From: Bosea vaviloviae
GTDB lineage: Bacteria > Pseudomonadota > Alphaproteobacteria > Rhizobiales > Beijerinckiaceae
Direction: 5' to 3'
DNA length: 64,000 nucleotides
Assembly: GCF_001741865.1 (NCBI RefSeq)
Contig: NZ_CP017147.1
Span: 3,401,001-3,465,000 of the forward strand
The translations under genes and the position numbers were made by a program. Positions 51,866 through 60,721 of this stretch are shown piece by piece; the stretch's first letter is position 1; the number at the start of each line of letters is the position of its first letter. Below the pieces are notes generated by a model, which saw only the letters and a list, made by a program, of their open reading frames with translations, was not told the DNA's origin and searched no databases.

Positions 51866-52888
51866 TCAGCGGCTTGGCGGCGCGCTCGAGCCGCGCGCTA
51901 CCAGCTCGGGCTGGGTCACGATCTGCGTGATCGCGTCTCGGGCGCCGGTGATGATGTCGAGCAATAGCTGGCCGGTGCGCTCGCCCATCTCGCGGTGGCT
52001 GATGCGGATCGTCGAGAGTGAAGGGCTCACCATGTCGACGAGGGGCATGTCGTTGTGACCGATCACCGAGACGTCGTCCGGACAGCGCCGGCCCTGTTCG
52101 CGCAGCATCTCGTAGACGCCTAGCGCCAGCAGGTCGTTGGCTGCAACGACGGCCGTCATGTCCGGGCGCCGTTTCAGGAGCTCGCGGGCGGCCGGCAGTC
52201 CGGCTTCACGGGTGAAGGCCGTCGCTTCCACGATGGCGTCGCTGCCCACCGGGAGACCGGCAGCTGCCATCGCCTCGATGAAGCCGCGGCGGCGCAGCGA
52301 GCCGGTCGAGAGCGATTGCGGGCCGGCGACATGGACGATGGCGCGATGGCCGAGCCCAACCAGATGCTCGACGGCGAGCCGCATGCCGGCGATATCGTCG
52401 GAGACCACAGAGGGGACACGCGCGGCCGCCTCGGCGCGGTTGACCAGCACCACTGGCACCTGCCAGCGCAGGCACCGCTCGACGGCATCGTCCTTGAGCG
52501 AAACATTGGCGAGGACGAGTCCGTCGACGCGGCGGGCAACCAGCATCTGCAGGATGTCGGGCTGGATGGGCCGGTCCGGCGGCTGGTCGACGACGATCAA
52601 GGCGTAGCCACGCGCGGCCAGCACCCGCTCGAGCCCGCTGATGATCGGCGAGAACACCGGATTGGCGATGTCGGGAACGATGATGCCGACGAGATGGGAG
52701 CGCCCGCTACGCAGGCTGGCCGCCGCCGTATCGGGCCGGTATCCGAGCCGTTCCGCCGCCTCGAGGACGCGCTGCACGATCGATGGGCCGAGTCGGTCGC
52801 GCTGAGACGGATCGAGCGCGCGCGAGACCGTCGAGGGGTGAACACCGACCTCGCGCGCCACGTCCTTGATTGTCGCCAACCCCGCCAT
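51866..52888 (-). CDS. LacI-family transcriptional regulator
   Basis: 340 residues: HTH at the start (ATIKDVAREVGVHPSTVSRA), hinge helix (TAAASLRSGRSHLVGIIVPD) and a periplasmic-binding-like ligand domain (NDLLALGVYEMLREQGRRCP, ISHREMGERTGQLLLDIITG). It should repress the divergent catabolic cluster by binding the double palindrome at 52926-52983 and release it on binding a small organic acid or sugar. Start 52888 (MAGLATIKDVA). Confidence 0.93.
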   Translation of the reverse strand: MAGLATIKDVAREVGVHPSTVSRALDPSQRDRLGPSIVQRVLEAAERLGYRPDTAAASLRSGRSHLVGIIVPDIANPVFSPIISGLERVLAARGYALIVVDQPPDRPIQPDILQMLVARRVDGLVLANVSLKDDAVERCLRWQVPVVLVNRAEAAARVPSVVSDDIAGMRLAVEHLVGLGHRAIVHVAGPQSLSTGSLRRRGFIEAMAAAGLPVGSDAIVEATAFTREAGLPAARELLKRRPDMTAVVAANDLLALGVYEMLREQGRRCPDDVSVIGHNDMPLVDMVSPSLSTIRISHREMGERTGQLLLDIITGARDAITQIVTQPELVARGSSAPPSR

Positions 52889-52925
52889 GTCCCGCTTGTA
52901 GCCGCTGCGCTTGACGGCTGCAATC

Positions 52926-52983
52926 GCGTCGATTAAGCATGCGCAATCGATTGTGCAATCGATTGCGCATGCTTAATCGACGC
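52926..52983. promoter_or_regulatory. 58-bp double LacI-type operator
   Basis: Perfect 28-bp inverted arms (52926-52953 and 52956-52983) around two centre bases. Inside are two 12-bp palindromes GCAATCGATTGC-like (centres near 52948 and 52960) with the central CG of LacI-family operators. Half the region precedes each divergent start. Two repressor dimers or one tetramer could bind side by side. Confidence 0.75.
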
Positions 52984-53049
52984 CATCGGGTGGCCGGCCC
53001 CTTCACGGGAAGCCGGGGTCGGCAGTCGTTTCGGTGGAGTGGAGGCTCG

Positions 53050-53940
53050 ATGATCATCGCGCGTCAGGAGGATGTGACCGAGGCCGTGCTCGTCGCCATG
53101 GACGGAGCCGAAGATGCGCGTCTGCGCCACGTCATGGCAGCCTTCATCCGCCATCTGCACGCCTTCGCGCGTGAGGTTTTGCTGACCGAGGCCGAGTTCG
53201 AATACGCGATCGGCACGCTCAACCGCATTGGCCAGGCGACGAACGAAAGCCACAACGAGGGCGTTCTGTTTTCGGATGCGCTCGGCCTGTCGACGCTGGT
53301 CTGCCTGCTGAACAACGGCCAGAACGGCGCGACCGAAACGGCCGCGGCCCTGCTCGGCCCGTTCTGGCGGGCGAATGCGCCGCTGACCGAGAATGGCGGC
53401 TCGATCGTTCGTTCGCCGACGCCGGGTCCACCGCTCTTCGTCGATTGCCGAATCCGCGATGCGCGTGGCCTGCCGCTTGCGGGTGTGCGCGTCGATGTCT
53501 GGCAGGCCTCGCCCGCCGGCATGTACGAAAACCAGGACGAGACCCAGGCCGATATGAACCTGCGCGGCGTCTTCGAGACCAACGCGGAGGGGCGCTTCGC
53601 CTTCCGCTCGGTCAAGCCCGCCGGCTATCCCGTGCCGACCCATGGGCCGACCGGCGAGATGCTGGCGGCACAGAAGCGCCATCCCTATCGCCCGGCGCAT
53701 CTGCATGTGCTGGCCTTCAAGCCCGGCTTCAAGACGCTGATAACCCAGGTCTTCGTCGACGACGACGAGCATCTCGAAAGCGACGTCGTCTTCGGCGTGA
53801 CGCAGGCGCTGATCGGCGATTTCCGCAAGGGAGAGGGGCCGGCGCCGGCTGCCGACGTCGCGGGCGAGTGGTTCAGCCTCGCCTACACCTTCGTGATGGA
53901 GCCGGGCGAAGCCGTGCTCCCGCAGCCTCCAATCAAGTGA
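53050..53940 (+). CDS. Intradiol ring-cleavage dioxygenase
   Basis: 296 residues. An N-terminal catechol-dioxygenase helical domain (LLTEAEFEYAIGTLNRIGQA, LLGPFWRANAPL) is followed by the Fe(III) domain. Candidate ligands are Tyr in GMYENQDETQADMNLRG, Tyr in KPAGYPVPTHG and the two His of HPYRPAHLHVLAF. By family it opens catechol or hydroxyquinol between the hydroxyls. The long N-terminal domain favours a hydroxyquinol 1,2-dioxygenase. ATG 53050 has GTGGAGG 7 nt upstream; the open frame to 52939 crosses the operator. First gene of the cluster. Confidence 0.9.
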   Translation: MIIARQEDVTEAVLVAMDGAEDARLRHVMAAFIRHLHAFAREVLLTEAEFEYAIGTLNRIGQATNESHNEGVLFSDALGLSTLVCLLNNGQNGATETAAALLGPFWRANAPLTENGGSIVRSPTPGPPLFVDCRIRDARGLPLAGVRVDVWQASPAGMYENQDETQADMNLRGVFETNAEGRFAFRSVKPAGYPVPTHGPTGEMLAAQKRHPYRPAHLHVLAFKPGFKTLITQVFVDDDEHLESDVVFGVTQALIGDFRKGEGPAPAADVAGEWFSLAYTFVMEPGEAVLPQPPIK

Positions 53941-53950
53941 GTCAGGGCCG

Positions 53951-54697
53951 ATGACGCAAATTCTCTCTGGCAAGGTCGCTGTGGTCATCGGCGGATCGGG
54001 CGGCATCGGTGCCGCGGCGGCCAGGGCGCTCGCGGCCGAGGGTGCGACGCTGGTCGTGACCTGGCGCTCCGACGAGGCTGCGGCGAGGGCCGTCATCGCC
54101 GGCCTCCCGGGCTCCGGCCACATGGCGCGACACTCTGCCGTCGAGGACAGCGCGACACTGGTCGCGCTCGCGGCCGATGTCGGGGGCGCGCTCGGGCGCT
54201 GCGACATCCTCGTCAACAGCGCCGGCTACACGAAGCCGATTCCGATTGCCGATCTCGATGCGCTGACCGACGAATTCATCGACGACATGTTCAGGGTGAA
54301 CTGGCGCGGCCAGTTCGCCGCGATCCGCGCCTTCGCGCCGCTGCTGAAGGCATCCGGCGACGGGCTCGTGGTCAACGTCTCCTCCATCGCGGGGCTGAAT
54401 GGCGTCGGCTCCAACCTCGCCTATGCCGCGATCAAGGCCGGCATCGACACGATGACGAAGTCGCTGGCGCGGGTGCTGGCCCCTGCGATCCGGATGATGT
54501 CGGTTTCGCCGGGCGTCGTCGCGACCGATTTCGTGCCGGGCCGCGATGCGGCGGCCCTGGAGAAGGTTGCCTCGACAATACCGCTGAGGCGCGTTGCGAC
54601 CGCCGAAGACGTCGCGCGCGCCATCGCAGCCTGCGCGACGCATCTGACCTATTCGACCGGATCGATCCTGATCGTCGACGGCGGCAGGGCGTTGTGA
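53951..54697 (+). CDS. SDR-family oxidoreductase
   Basis: 248 residues: GGSGGIGAAAARALA (glycine-rich loop), VNSAGYTKPIPI, NVSSIAGLNGVGSNLAYAAI with the catalytic Tyr-Lys pair, and SVSPGVVATDFVPG. NAD(P)-dependent oxidation or reduction of an alcohol/ketone. 10 nt after the dioxygenase stop, so clearly part of the same transcript. Substrate is presumably an intermediate of the cluster's pathway. Confidence 0.92.
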   Translation: MTQILSGKVAVVIGGSGGIGAAAARALAAEGATLVVTWRSDEAAARAVIAGLPGSGHMARHSAVEDSATLVALAADVGGALGRCDILVNSAGYTKPIPIADLDALTDEFIDDMFRVNWRGQFAAIRAFAPLLKASGDGLVVNVSSIAGLNGVGSNLAYAAIKAGIDTMTKSLARVLAPAIRMMSVSPGVVATDFVPGRDAAALEKVASTIPLRRVATAEDVARAIAACATHLTYSTGSILIVDGGRAL

Positions 54698-54701
54698 GGC
54701 G

Positions 54702-55625
54702 ATGACGATGCGCGCCATGCTCGACAAGGTCGTCATCACCTGCGCGGTTACCGGCAACCTGACGCGTCCGGATCAGACCCCGCATCTGCCGGTCACGCCC
54801 GAGGAGATCGCCGACGCTTGCCTGGGGGCGGCGGAGGCAGGGGCGGCGATCGCCCACATCCACGTCCGCGAACCCGGCTCCGGCACGCCGTCGATGAAAC
54901 TGGAGTACTATCAGGACGTCGTCGCGCGCATCCGAGCGCGCAACCGCGCGCTGATCCTGAACATCACTACCGGTCCGGGCGGGCGCTTCGTGCCCTCGCA
55001 GGACGATCCCAAGATCGCGGCCGCCGGCACCACGCTGATGAATCCGGAGCAGCGCGTCGCCCATATCGCGGCGCTGAGGCCCGACATCTGCACGCTCGAC
55101 CTCAACACGATGAATTCGGGCGGGCAGGTCGTCATCAACACGCCCGGCAATGTCCGGCGCATGGCCAAGGTCATTCGCGAGGCCGGCGTGAAACCCGAGA
55201 TCGAACTGTTCGACTCCGGCGACATCGCCCTGCTGCATGATCTGCTGGCCGACGGCACCCTGACGGGGCCGGCGCTCACCTCCTTCGTGATGGGCGTGAA
55301 ATACGGCTTCCAGGCCTCGCCCGAGACCGTGCTCTACGCGCGCGGCCTGCTGCCGGCCGGCGCCCATTTCACCGCGATCGGGATCGGCCGCTCGACCTTT
55401 CCGATGGTCGCCCAGTCGGTGCTGGCCGGTGGTCATGCCCGTACCGGGCTCGAGGACGCCGTCTACATCGACCGCGGCACGCTCGCGCCTTCCAACGCCG
55501 CAATGGTCGAAAAGGCGCGGCTGATCATCGAACAGCTCGGTGCCCAGATCGCGACGCCGGCACAGGCGCGGGCGCTCTTCGACCTGCCATTGGCCGGGTC
55601 CGAGCCGGGACGGACGCCCGCATGA
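54702..55625 (+). CDS. Beta-keto acid cleavage enzyme (BKACE, DUF849)
   Basis: 307 residues with the Zn-binding HIHVREPGSGTPSMKLEYYQ motif, LNITTGPGGRF, PEIELFDSGDIALLHDLLAD and GIGRSTFPMVAQSVLAGGHA of the family. BKACEs cleave a beta-keto acid with acetyl-CoA to acetoacetate and a new CoA ester. Characterised relatives include 3-keto-5-aminohexanoate cleavage enzyme; others accept beta-ketoadipate-like acids. Within this cluster the substrate is likely a ring-cleavage product. Starts 4 nt after the SDR stop and overlaps the next gene by ATGA. Confidence 0.92.
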   Translation: MTMRAMLDKVVITCAVTGNLTRPDQTPHLPVTPEEIADACLGAAEAGAAIAHIHVREPGSGTPSMKLEYYQDVVARIRARNRALILNITTGPGGRFVPSQDDPKIAAAGTTLMNPEQRVAHIAALRPDICTLDLNTMNSGGQVVINTPGNVRRMAKVIREAGVKPEIELFDSGDIALLHDLLADGTLTGPALTSFVMGVKYGFQASPETVLYARGLLPAGAHFTAIGIGRSTFPMVAQSVLAGGHARTGLEDAVYIDRGTLAPSNAAMVEKARLIIEQLGAQIATPAQARALFDLPLAGSEPGRTPA

Positions 55626-56683
55626 CACGCAGACAAGCGAGAGATTGGGCAAGCGAGAGATTGGAAATGAACGCACCGGCAAAGATGACCTCGATCATGG
55701 CGACGACGGTCCGGCTGCTGGCCAAGGCCGACGGGATCGAGGCGGTTGCGCCTGTGATCGAGCGGCGCTCGCTGGCTCCTGCGCAGGCCGGCGACGCGAT
55801 CGTCGAGATCAGGGCGGCGGCTGTGAACCCGTCCGACGCCAAGGCCGCGATCGGGATGATGCCCTACGCCATCTTCCCGCGCACACCGGGGCGTGATTTC
55901 GCGGGCATCGTCGTTGACGGGCCCGCCGCTCTGATCGGCAAGGAGGTGTTCGGTTCCTCCGGTGATCTCGGCATCCGGCGCGACGGCACCCACGCATCCC
56001 ATCTCGTGGTCGAGGCGGAAGCGTTGATCGAGAAGCCGGCCGGGATCACGCTTGCCGAGGCGGCCGGCATCGGTGTTCCCTTCGTCACCGCGCAGGAGGG
56101 CTTTCGCCGTTGCGGAATGCCGAAACCCGGCGAGACGGTCCTGATTCTTGGATTGAACGGGAAGGTCGGTCAGGCGGCGGCGCAGATCGCCTCCTGGCAG
56201 GGCGCTCGCGTCATCGGCGTGGTCCGCAAGGATGAACCCTATGCCGGCCACGCCCAAGGCGCCGTCACGGTGATCGATTCAAGTCGGGAGGACGTTGCCG
56301 GCACGGTCCGCGAACTCACTGGCGGCAAGGGTGCCGACATCGTCTACAACACGGTCGGCGAGCCCTACTACGAGGCCGGCACGAAAGCGCTCGCGATCCT
56401 CGGTCGGCAGATTTTCATCGCCGCCCTGAAGCAGACGGTTCCGTTCGACATCTTCGCCTTCTATCGCGGCCGGCACATTTATGTCGGCGTCGACACCCTC
56501 TCCCTATCCTCGGTCGCAACGGCCGACATCCTGCGCGACCTTGTTCCGGGCTTCGCCACCGGCGCGCTGCGACCGTTCCCGATCCCTCCCGGCGCGACCT
56601 ATCCGCTCGCGCGCGCTCGTGACGCCTATATCGCGGTACTCGGTTCCTCGCGCGACCGCCTCGTCCTCCTGCCGAACGGATGA
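55622..56683 (+). CDS. MDR-family (zinc-independent quinone-oxidoreductase-like) alcohol dehydrogenase
   Basis: About 353 residues: GroES-like N-terminus (AAAVNPSDAKAAIGMMPYAI, TPGRDFAGIVVDG) and NAD(P) domain (VLILGLNGKVGQAAAQIASW). Cys ligands for structural zinc are absent, so it is of the quinone-reductase/enoyl-reductase branch. It may reduce a C=C bond of a cluster intermediate such as maleylacetate. The start is either the ATGA overlap at 55622 or ATG 55667, after a duplicated 16-bp block; I keep 55622 with low certainty. Confidence 0.85.
   Translation: MTRRQARDWASERLEMNAPAKMTSIMATTVRLLAKADGIEAVAPVIERRSLAPAQAGDAIVEIRAAAVNPSDAKAAIGMMPYAIFPRTPGRDFAGIVVDGPAALIGKEVFGSSGDLGIRRDGTHASHLVVEAEALIEKPAGITLAEAAGIGVPFVTAQEGFRRCGMPKPGETVLILGLNGKVGQAAAQIASWQGARVIGVVRKDEPYAGHAQGAVTVIDSSREDVAGTVRELTGGKGADIVYNTVGEPYYEAGTKALAILGRQIFIAALKQTVPFDIFAFYRGRHIYVGVDTLSLSSVATADILRDLVPGFATGALRPFPIPPGATYPLARARDAYIAVLGSSRDRLVLLPNG
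55634..55665. repeat. Two tandem copies of a 16-bp unit at a gene start
   Basis: CAAGCGAGAGATTGGG followed by CAAGCGAGAGATTGGA, ending 1 bp before ATG 55667. The duplication contains the likely ribosome-binding purine tract and could shift translation between two starts. Confidence 0.85.
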
Positions 56684-57039
56684 TCGCCATGCACGTCGTG
56701 CGACTGAACGATGCCCCGCGCTACGAGGCGCCTGGCCACAGCGACATGCGGATGTTCCGGCTGCAGGGCCGCGAGGCCGGGCCTGCCGACGTGATGTGGC
56801 TGGGAATGAGCCAGATCCTGCCGGGCGGTGGCATCGCCCCTTCGGCCTCTCCGGAGGAGAAATTCTACCTCGTGCTCGAGGGCGAAGTGACCTTCGAGAC
56901 GCCGGACGGTGTCGTCATGCTCGGGGTCTGGGATTCCTGTCGCATCGCCCCCAACGAAACGCGCGCCTTGCGCAACGAGGCCAAACGTCCGGCCACGGTT
57001 CTGCTCGCCATGCCGCTGCCCAACACCGCCAGAGGCTGA
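56680..57039 (+). CDS. Cupin-domain protein
   Basis: 119 residues: a single cupin barrel with SASPEEKFYLVLEGEVTFET (metal-ligand region) and MLGVWDSCRIAPNETRALRN. The usual His pair of the first motif is replaced by SASPEEK, with only one Glu in place, so metal binding is uncertain. Overlaps the MDR stop by ATGA. It may be an isomerase, a ring-opening enzyme or a ligand sensor; the family name does not decide. Confidence 0.85.
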   Translation: MIAMHVVRLNDAPRYEAPGHSDMRMFRLQGREAGPADVMWLGMSQILPGGGIAPSASPEEKFYLVLEGEVTFETPDGVVMLGVWDSCRIAPNETRALRNEAKRPATVLLAMPLPNTARG

Positions 57040-57070
57040 AGGCCCGGCTTGTCCACAGGGAGGAACGTCG

Positions 57071-58027
57071 ATGGATCGCCGTCAGTTCATCATCCGAGCC
57101 GGCCTTGCTGCCGGTACAGCGCTTGGCGCCCGCAGCGCCTTCGCTCAGAGCTATCCCCATCAACTCGTGCGGCTCGTGGTACCGTTTTCAGCGGGCAGCA
57201 TGACCGACATTCTCGCGCGCGCGGTCGCCGAGAGGCTTTCGCCGAAATGGAAGCAACAGGTGATCGTCGAGAACAGGCCGGGTATCGCCGGGACCAGCAG
57301 CGTCTCGCGCGGCCCGGCCGATGGTTCGCAACTCCTGCTGACTTCGAACGGTCACAGCGTCATCGGCGTCGTCAACAAGAATGTCGGCTTCGACCCGGTC
57401 AAGGATTTCGCCGGGATCGGCCGGGTCGCGACCACGCCCTTACTCCTGATCGTGCCGCCCAATGCGCCCTTCAGGACATTGGCCGAGTTCATCGCGACCG
57501 CCAGGGCAAAGCCCGGCGATCTGAGCTACGGCTCGGCCGGCCTCGGAAGCACGACGGGAATCGCCGCCGAACTGTTCAAGCAACTGACCAACACGCAGAT
57601 GGTGCTGGTGCCGCATCGCGGCCAGCCGGAGTCCCAGATCAGCGTGATGCGTGGCGATACCGCCATGGCCTTCACCTTCTTCACCGTCGGCGGCGACCTG
57701 ATCCAGTCCGGCCAGCTGCGCGCGCTGGCCGTCACAGGGGGCTCGCGCCTTCCGCAGCTCCCGGATGTGCCGACCTTCGCGGAGGCGGGGCTGCCGAGCT
57801 TCGTCTACGATAGCTGGTTTGGACTGCTCGCACCCGCGGCCTTGTCGCGCCCAATCATCGGCCAGATCGGCAGGGACGTCACCGAGGTCATGGCCGATCC
57901 CGCAACCGTCGGGCGCTTCGCGGCGCTCGGCGTCGAGATCACGACCTCGACGCCCGACGCCTTCGATGCGGAACTGCGCCGCGATGCCGAGCGCTACGGC
58001 AAGCTCGTCGCGGCCGCCGGCGGCTGA
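57071..58027 (+). CDS. Tripartite tricarboxylate transporter substrate-binding protein (TctC/Bug family)
   Basis: 318 residues: Tat-type signal (DRRQFIIRAGLAAGTALGAR), then the Bug fold with VRLVVPFSAGSMTDILARAV, DPVKDFAGIGRVATTPLLLI and GSTTGIAAELFKQLTNTQMV. It binds carboxylates or aromatic acids in the periplasm. Membrane subunits TctA and TctB are not in the window; solitary Bug proteins are frequent and share transporters. GGGAGG precedes the ATG. Confidence 0.92.
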   Translation: MDRRQFIIRAGLAAGTALGARSAFAQSYPHQLVRLVVPFSAGSMTDILARAVAERLSPKWKQQVIVENRPGIAGTSSVSRGPADGSQLLLTSNGHSVIGVVNKNVGFDPVKDFAGIGRVATTPLLLIVPPNAPFRTLAEFIATARAKPGDLSYGSAGLGSTTGIAAELFKQLTNTQMVLVPHRGQPESQISVMRGDTAMAFTFFTVGGDLIQSGQLRALAVTGGSRLPQLPDVPTFAEAGLPSFVYDSWFGLLAPAALSRPIIGQIGRDVTEVMADPATVGRFAALGVEITTSTPDAFDAELRRDAERYGKLVAAAGG

Positions 58028-58104
58028 GCCGAACCTTCGCGGACCTTGCGCCAGGGAGCGCCAGGCGCGGCCAAACCGAAGCGAGTATCGAGGGGAGACA
58101 CGCC

Positions 58105-59526
58105 GTGAGCCAACCAATACCTGACCGCCGCGACCTGCTGCTGGGCGCCGCCGCCGCGCTCGCCGTGGCCGCCGCTCCGATGCCCGAGGTTTACGCACAG
58201 GCGCGCAGCGACCGGGCGCTGCTGTTTCGTAACGCCACGCTCGTCACCATGGAGGCCGAGGATGGCGGCGTCCGCGCAGGCGATCTGATGGTGCGCGAGG
58301 GACGGATAGCCGCGATCGGCGAACGGCTGGAGGCGGGCGACGCCGAGGTCGTCGAGGCGCAGGGCAACATCCTGATCCCCGGCCTGATCAACAGCCACAT
58401 CCATCTCGGGCAGGCGATCATTCGTGGCCTGTCCGCGGACCATACGCTCGGCCAGTACTTCCAGGTCGTGGTCGGCCGCTACAGCCCGAAGCTGAGCGCG
58501 CAGGACCTCGCCGCCAGCGACTATGCCGGCGCGCTCGAACAGCTCGAGGCTGGCGTCACCACGATCTTCGACTGGAGCCGCGAAGTGTTGACGCCGGCCC
58601 ATGCGGACGCGGCCATCGACGCCATGCGCCGCTCGGGCATCCGCGCCTTTCTGGGCTACGCGATTCCCGGCGCGGCGCAGGGCGGCGAGGCAGTAAAGGC
58701 CGACATCCGCCGCGTGCTGGCGGGTCCGCTCGCCAGCCGCGAGGGGCGCGTACGTCTGGCGCTCGGCATTCGCGGTCCCGACTCGTCTTCGCCGGAGGAT
58801 ACGCTCAGCGACTTCACGCTCGCCCGCGAGCTCGACCTGCTGCACCAGTTCCATATTGGCGCCTGGCTCTACGCAGCGCGCCGCCCGCGCGCGGTCGCGC
58901 AGCTCACCGCCGACAAGCTGCTTTCGGCCAAGTCGATCCTGGTCCACGCCAACGATCTCGACGAGGACGAGTACCGCATCGTGTCAGACGCCGGCGCCAA
59001 GGTCGTGGTGACGCCGGAGGTCGAGATGCTGATGGGCCATGGCCAGCCTGCGACCGGGCGCGTGCTGCGCAATGGCGGCCGGCCGGGCCTGGGCGTCGAT
59101 GTCGTCACCGGTATCGGCGGCGACATGTTCACGCAGATGCGCAGCGCGCTCAGCGCGCAGCGGCTGGCAGACAATCTCGCGGCCCAGCAGAAGAAGGAGC
59201 CGCTGAAGGCGGTGACGCTGACGACGCGGCAGGTGCTGGCGGCCGCCACCATCGATGGCGCGCGCCTGCTCGGGATCGAGTCCGAGACCGGATCGCTCAG
59301 GGCCGGCAAGCGCGCCGACATCGTCATGCTGAAGGGGCGCGGCCTCGCCAACACGCCGATCCATGATCCGGTCGCGGCGGTGGTGATGCAGGGCCATGTC
59401 GGCCTCGTCGACACCGTGCTGGTCGATGGCGAACCAATCAAGCGCGATGGGCGCTTCATCGGGCGCGACATCGCCAAGGCTGCAAGCGACCTGCAACGCC
59501 AGGCCAGCGACCTGATGAAGCGCTGA
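58105..59526 (+). CDS. Amidohydrolase family protein (TrzN/AtzA-like) with Tat signal
   Basis: 473 residues from a GTG (GAGGGGAG upstream). The N-terminal DRRDLLLGAAAALAVAAAPM is a Tat signal. The barrel has the metal His pair in INSHIHLGQAIIRGL, further His in LVHANDLDEDEYRIVSDAG, and the Asp-containing GLGVDVVTGIGGD in place of the usual SNN-type Asp loop. It probably hydrolyses an amide, amidine or C-X bond of a ring substrate, and being exported it would act in the periplasm. Whether the catalytic set is complete needs a structural check. Confidence 0.9.
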   Translation: MSQPIPDRRDLLLGAAAALAVAAAPMPEVYAQARSDRALLFRNATLVTMEAEDGGVRAGDLMVREGRIAAIGERLEAGDAEVVEAQGNILIPGLINSHIHLGQAIIRGLSADHTLGQYFQVVVGRYSPKLSAQDLAASDYAGALEQLEAGVTTIFDWSREVLTPAHADAAIDAMRRSGIRAFLGYAIPGAAQGGEAVKADIRRVLAGPLASREGRVRLALGIRGPDSSSPEDTLSDFTLARELDLLHQFHIGAWLYAARRPRAVAQLTADKLLSAKSILVHANDLDEDEYRIVSDAGAKVVVTPEVEMLMGHGQPATGRVLRNGGRPGLGVDVVTGIGGDMFTQMRSALSAQRLADNLAAQQKKEPLKAVTLTTRQVLAAATIDGARLLGIESETGSLRAGKRADIVMLKGRGLANTPIHDPVAAVVMQGHVGLVDTVLVDGEPIKRDGRFIGRDIAKAASDLQRQASDLMKR

Positions 59527-59564
59527 ACAGATCGACAACCAAAACAAGACAGGGAGAACGCAAC

Positions 59565-60578
59565 TTGACCAAGGAATGGAGCCTCACCAAGCGCTCGGCG
59601 CTCGCAGTTTGCGCGCTGATGCTCGGTTGCGCCGGCGCGCTGGCGCAGGACGCAAGACCGATCAGGCTCGTCGCCTTCGCCGGCGCATCGAACTGGCCGA
59701 TCTGGATCGGCCAGCAGAAGGGCTTCTTCGCGGCAGAGAAGCTCCAGGCGTCGCTCGAGATCACGCCGAACTCGCGCCAGATGGCGGCGGACGTCTTCAG
59801 CGGCAAGTTCGACGTCGCCCTGACAGCGATCGACAACGTCGTCGCCTATGTCGAGGGCCAGGGCGAGGCGCAGTTGCCGGGGCCCGCGGATTTCGTGGCC
59901 TTCATGGGCGTCGATGACGGCATGCTCTCGCTGATGGCGGTGCCGGGTACAAGATCCGTCAACGACCTCAAGGGCAAGGAGCTGTCGGTCGACGCGCTGA
60001 CGACGGGATTCGCCTTCGTGCTGCGCGACGCCTTGATGAAATCGGGCATCGGAGCCGACGAGGTCAAGTTCGTCGCCGTCGGCGGTGGAGCCCAGCGGCT
60101 GGCGGCCCTGCGCGAACAGAAACAGACCGCTACGCTGCTCAATTCGCCGCTCGACCTGATCGCGGAGAGCGCAGGCTCGGTGCGGCTGGCCGAGATGCAC
60201 GCGCTGATCGGCCCCTATCAGGGCATTTCGGGCATGGCGCGCCGCGCCTGGCTCACCGAAAACCGGGATACGGCCAAGGCGTTCGTGCGCGCCTTCCATG
60301 CCTCGGTGGCCTGGCTCGTCGATCCGGCAAGCAAGGATGAGGCGATCGCGATCCTGCGCGAGCGCGTGCAGGGCACGTCGCCGGAGCTGGCGCAGAGAAT
60401 CCATGCCCGGCTCACCCATCCCGAGCGCGGCATCAAGCGCGACGCGGCGATCGACATCGAGGGTCTGCGCACGGTCCTGCGCCTGCGCTCGACCTACGCG
60501 GCCGCCGGGCGAACCCTCAGCGATCCGTCACGTTACCTCGATTCAGCCCTGCTCGGCGAAGCCCTCGCCCGACGCTAG
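59565..60578 (+). CDS. NitT/TauT-type ABC transporter substrate-binding protein
   Basis: 337 residues with a TTG start at 59565 (GGGAGAA 7 nt upstream; no in-frame ATG fits the signal peptide). Signal MTKEWSLTKRSALAVCALML with a possible lipobox LGC. It then has the SsuA/TauA pattern: RLVAFAGASNWPIWIGQQKG, SRQMAADVFSGKFDVALTAI and NDLKGKELSVDALTTGFAFV. It captures a small anion or aromatic sulfonate-like ligand; no ATPase or permease is adjacent. Last gene of the plus-strand cluster. Confidence 0.9.
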   Translation: MTKEWSLTKRSALAVCALMLGCAGALAQDARPIRLVAFAGASNWPIWIGQQKGFFAAEKLQASLEITPNSRQMAADVFSGKFDVALTAIDNVVAYVEGQGEAQLPGPADFVAFMGVDDGMLSLMAVPGTRSVNDLKGKELSVDALTTGFAFVLRDALMKSGIGADEVKFVAVGGGAQRLAALREQKQTATLLNSPLDLIAESAGSVRLAEMHALIGPYQGISGMARRAWLTENRDTAKAFVRAFHASVAWLVDPASKDEAIAILRERVQGTSPELAQRIHARLTHPERGIKRDAAIDIEGLRTVLRLRSTYAAAGRTLSDPSRYLDSALLGEALARR

Positions 60579-60623
60579 TCTCAACTCCTGATAGTGCCGA
60601 CTTGGAAATGGGTTCCTGCGCGG

Positions 60624-60666
60624 CCCGCCATGTCCTTGATCTCACGCCGGTTCGCTATGCTTACGG
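60624..60666. repeat. tRNA-Ser flank-like repeat, copy C
   Basis: CCCGCCATGTCCTTGATCTC then ACGCCGGTTCGCTATGCTTA: shares the CCGCCAT.TCCTTGATCTCACGCC.GTTCGCT core with the copy downstream of tRNA-Ser at 40519. It lies between convergent genes. Confidence 0.55.
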
Positions 60667-60721
60667 CCTTGCATTGCGCCCGGGGCTCACTCCGTGTCGA
60701 GCCATCCGGGCACTCCAGCTC

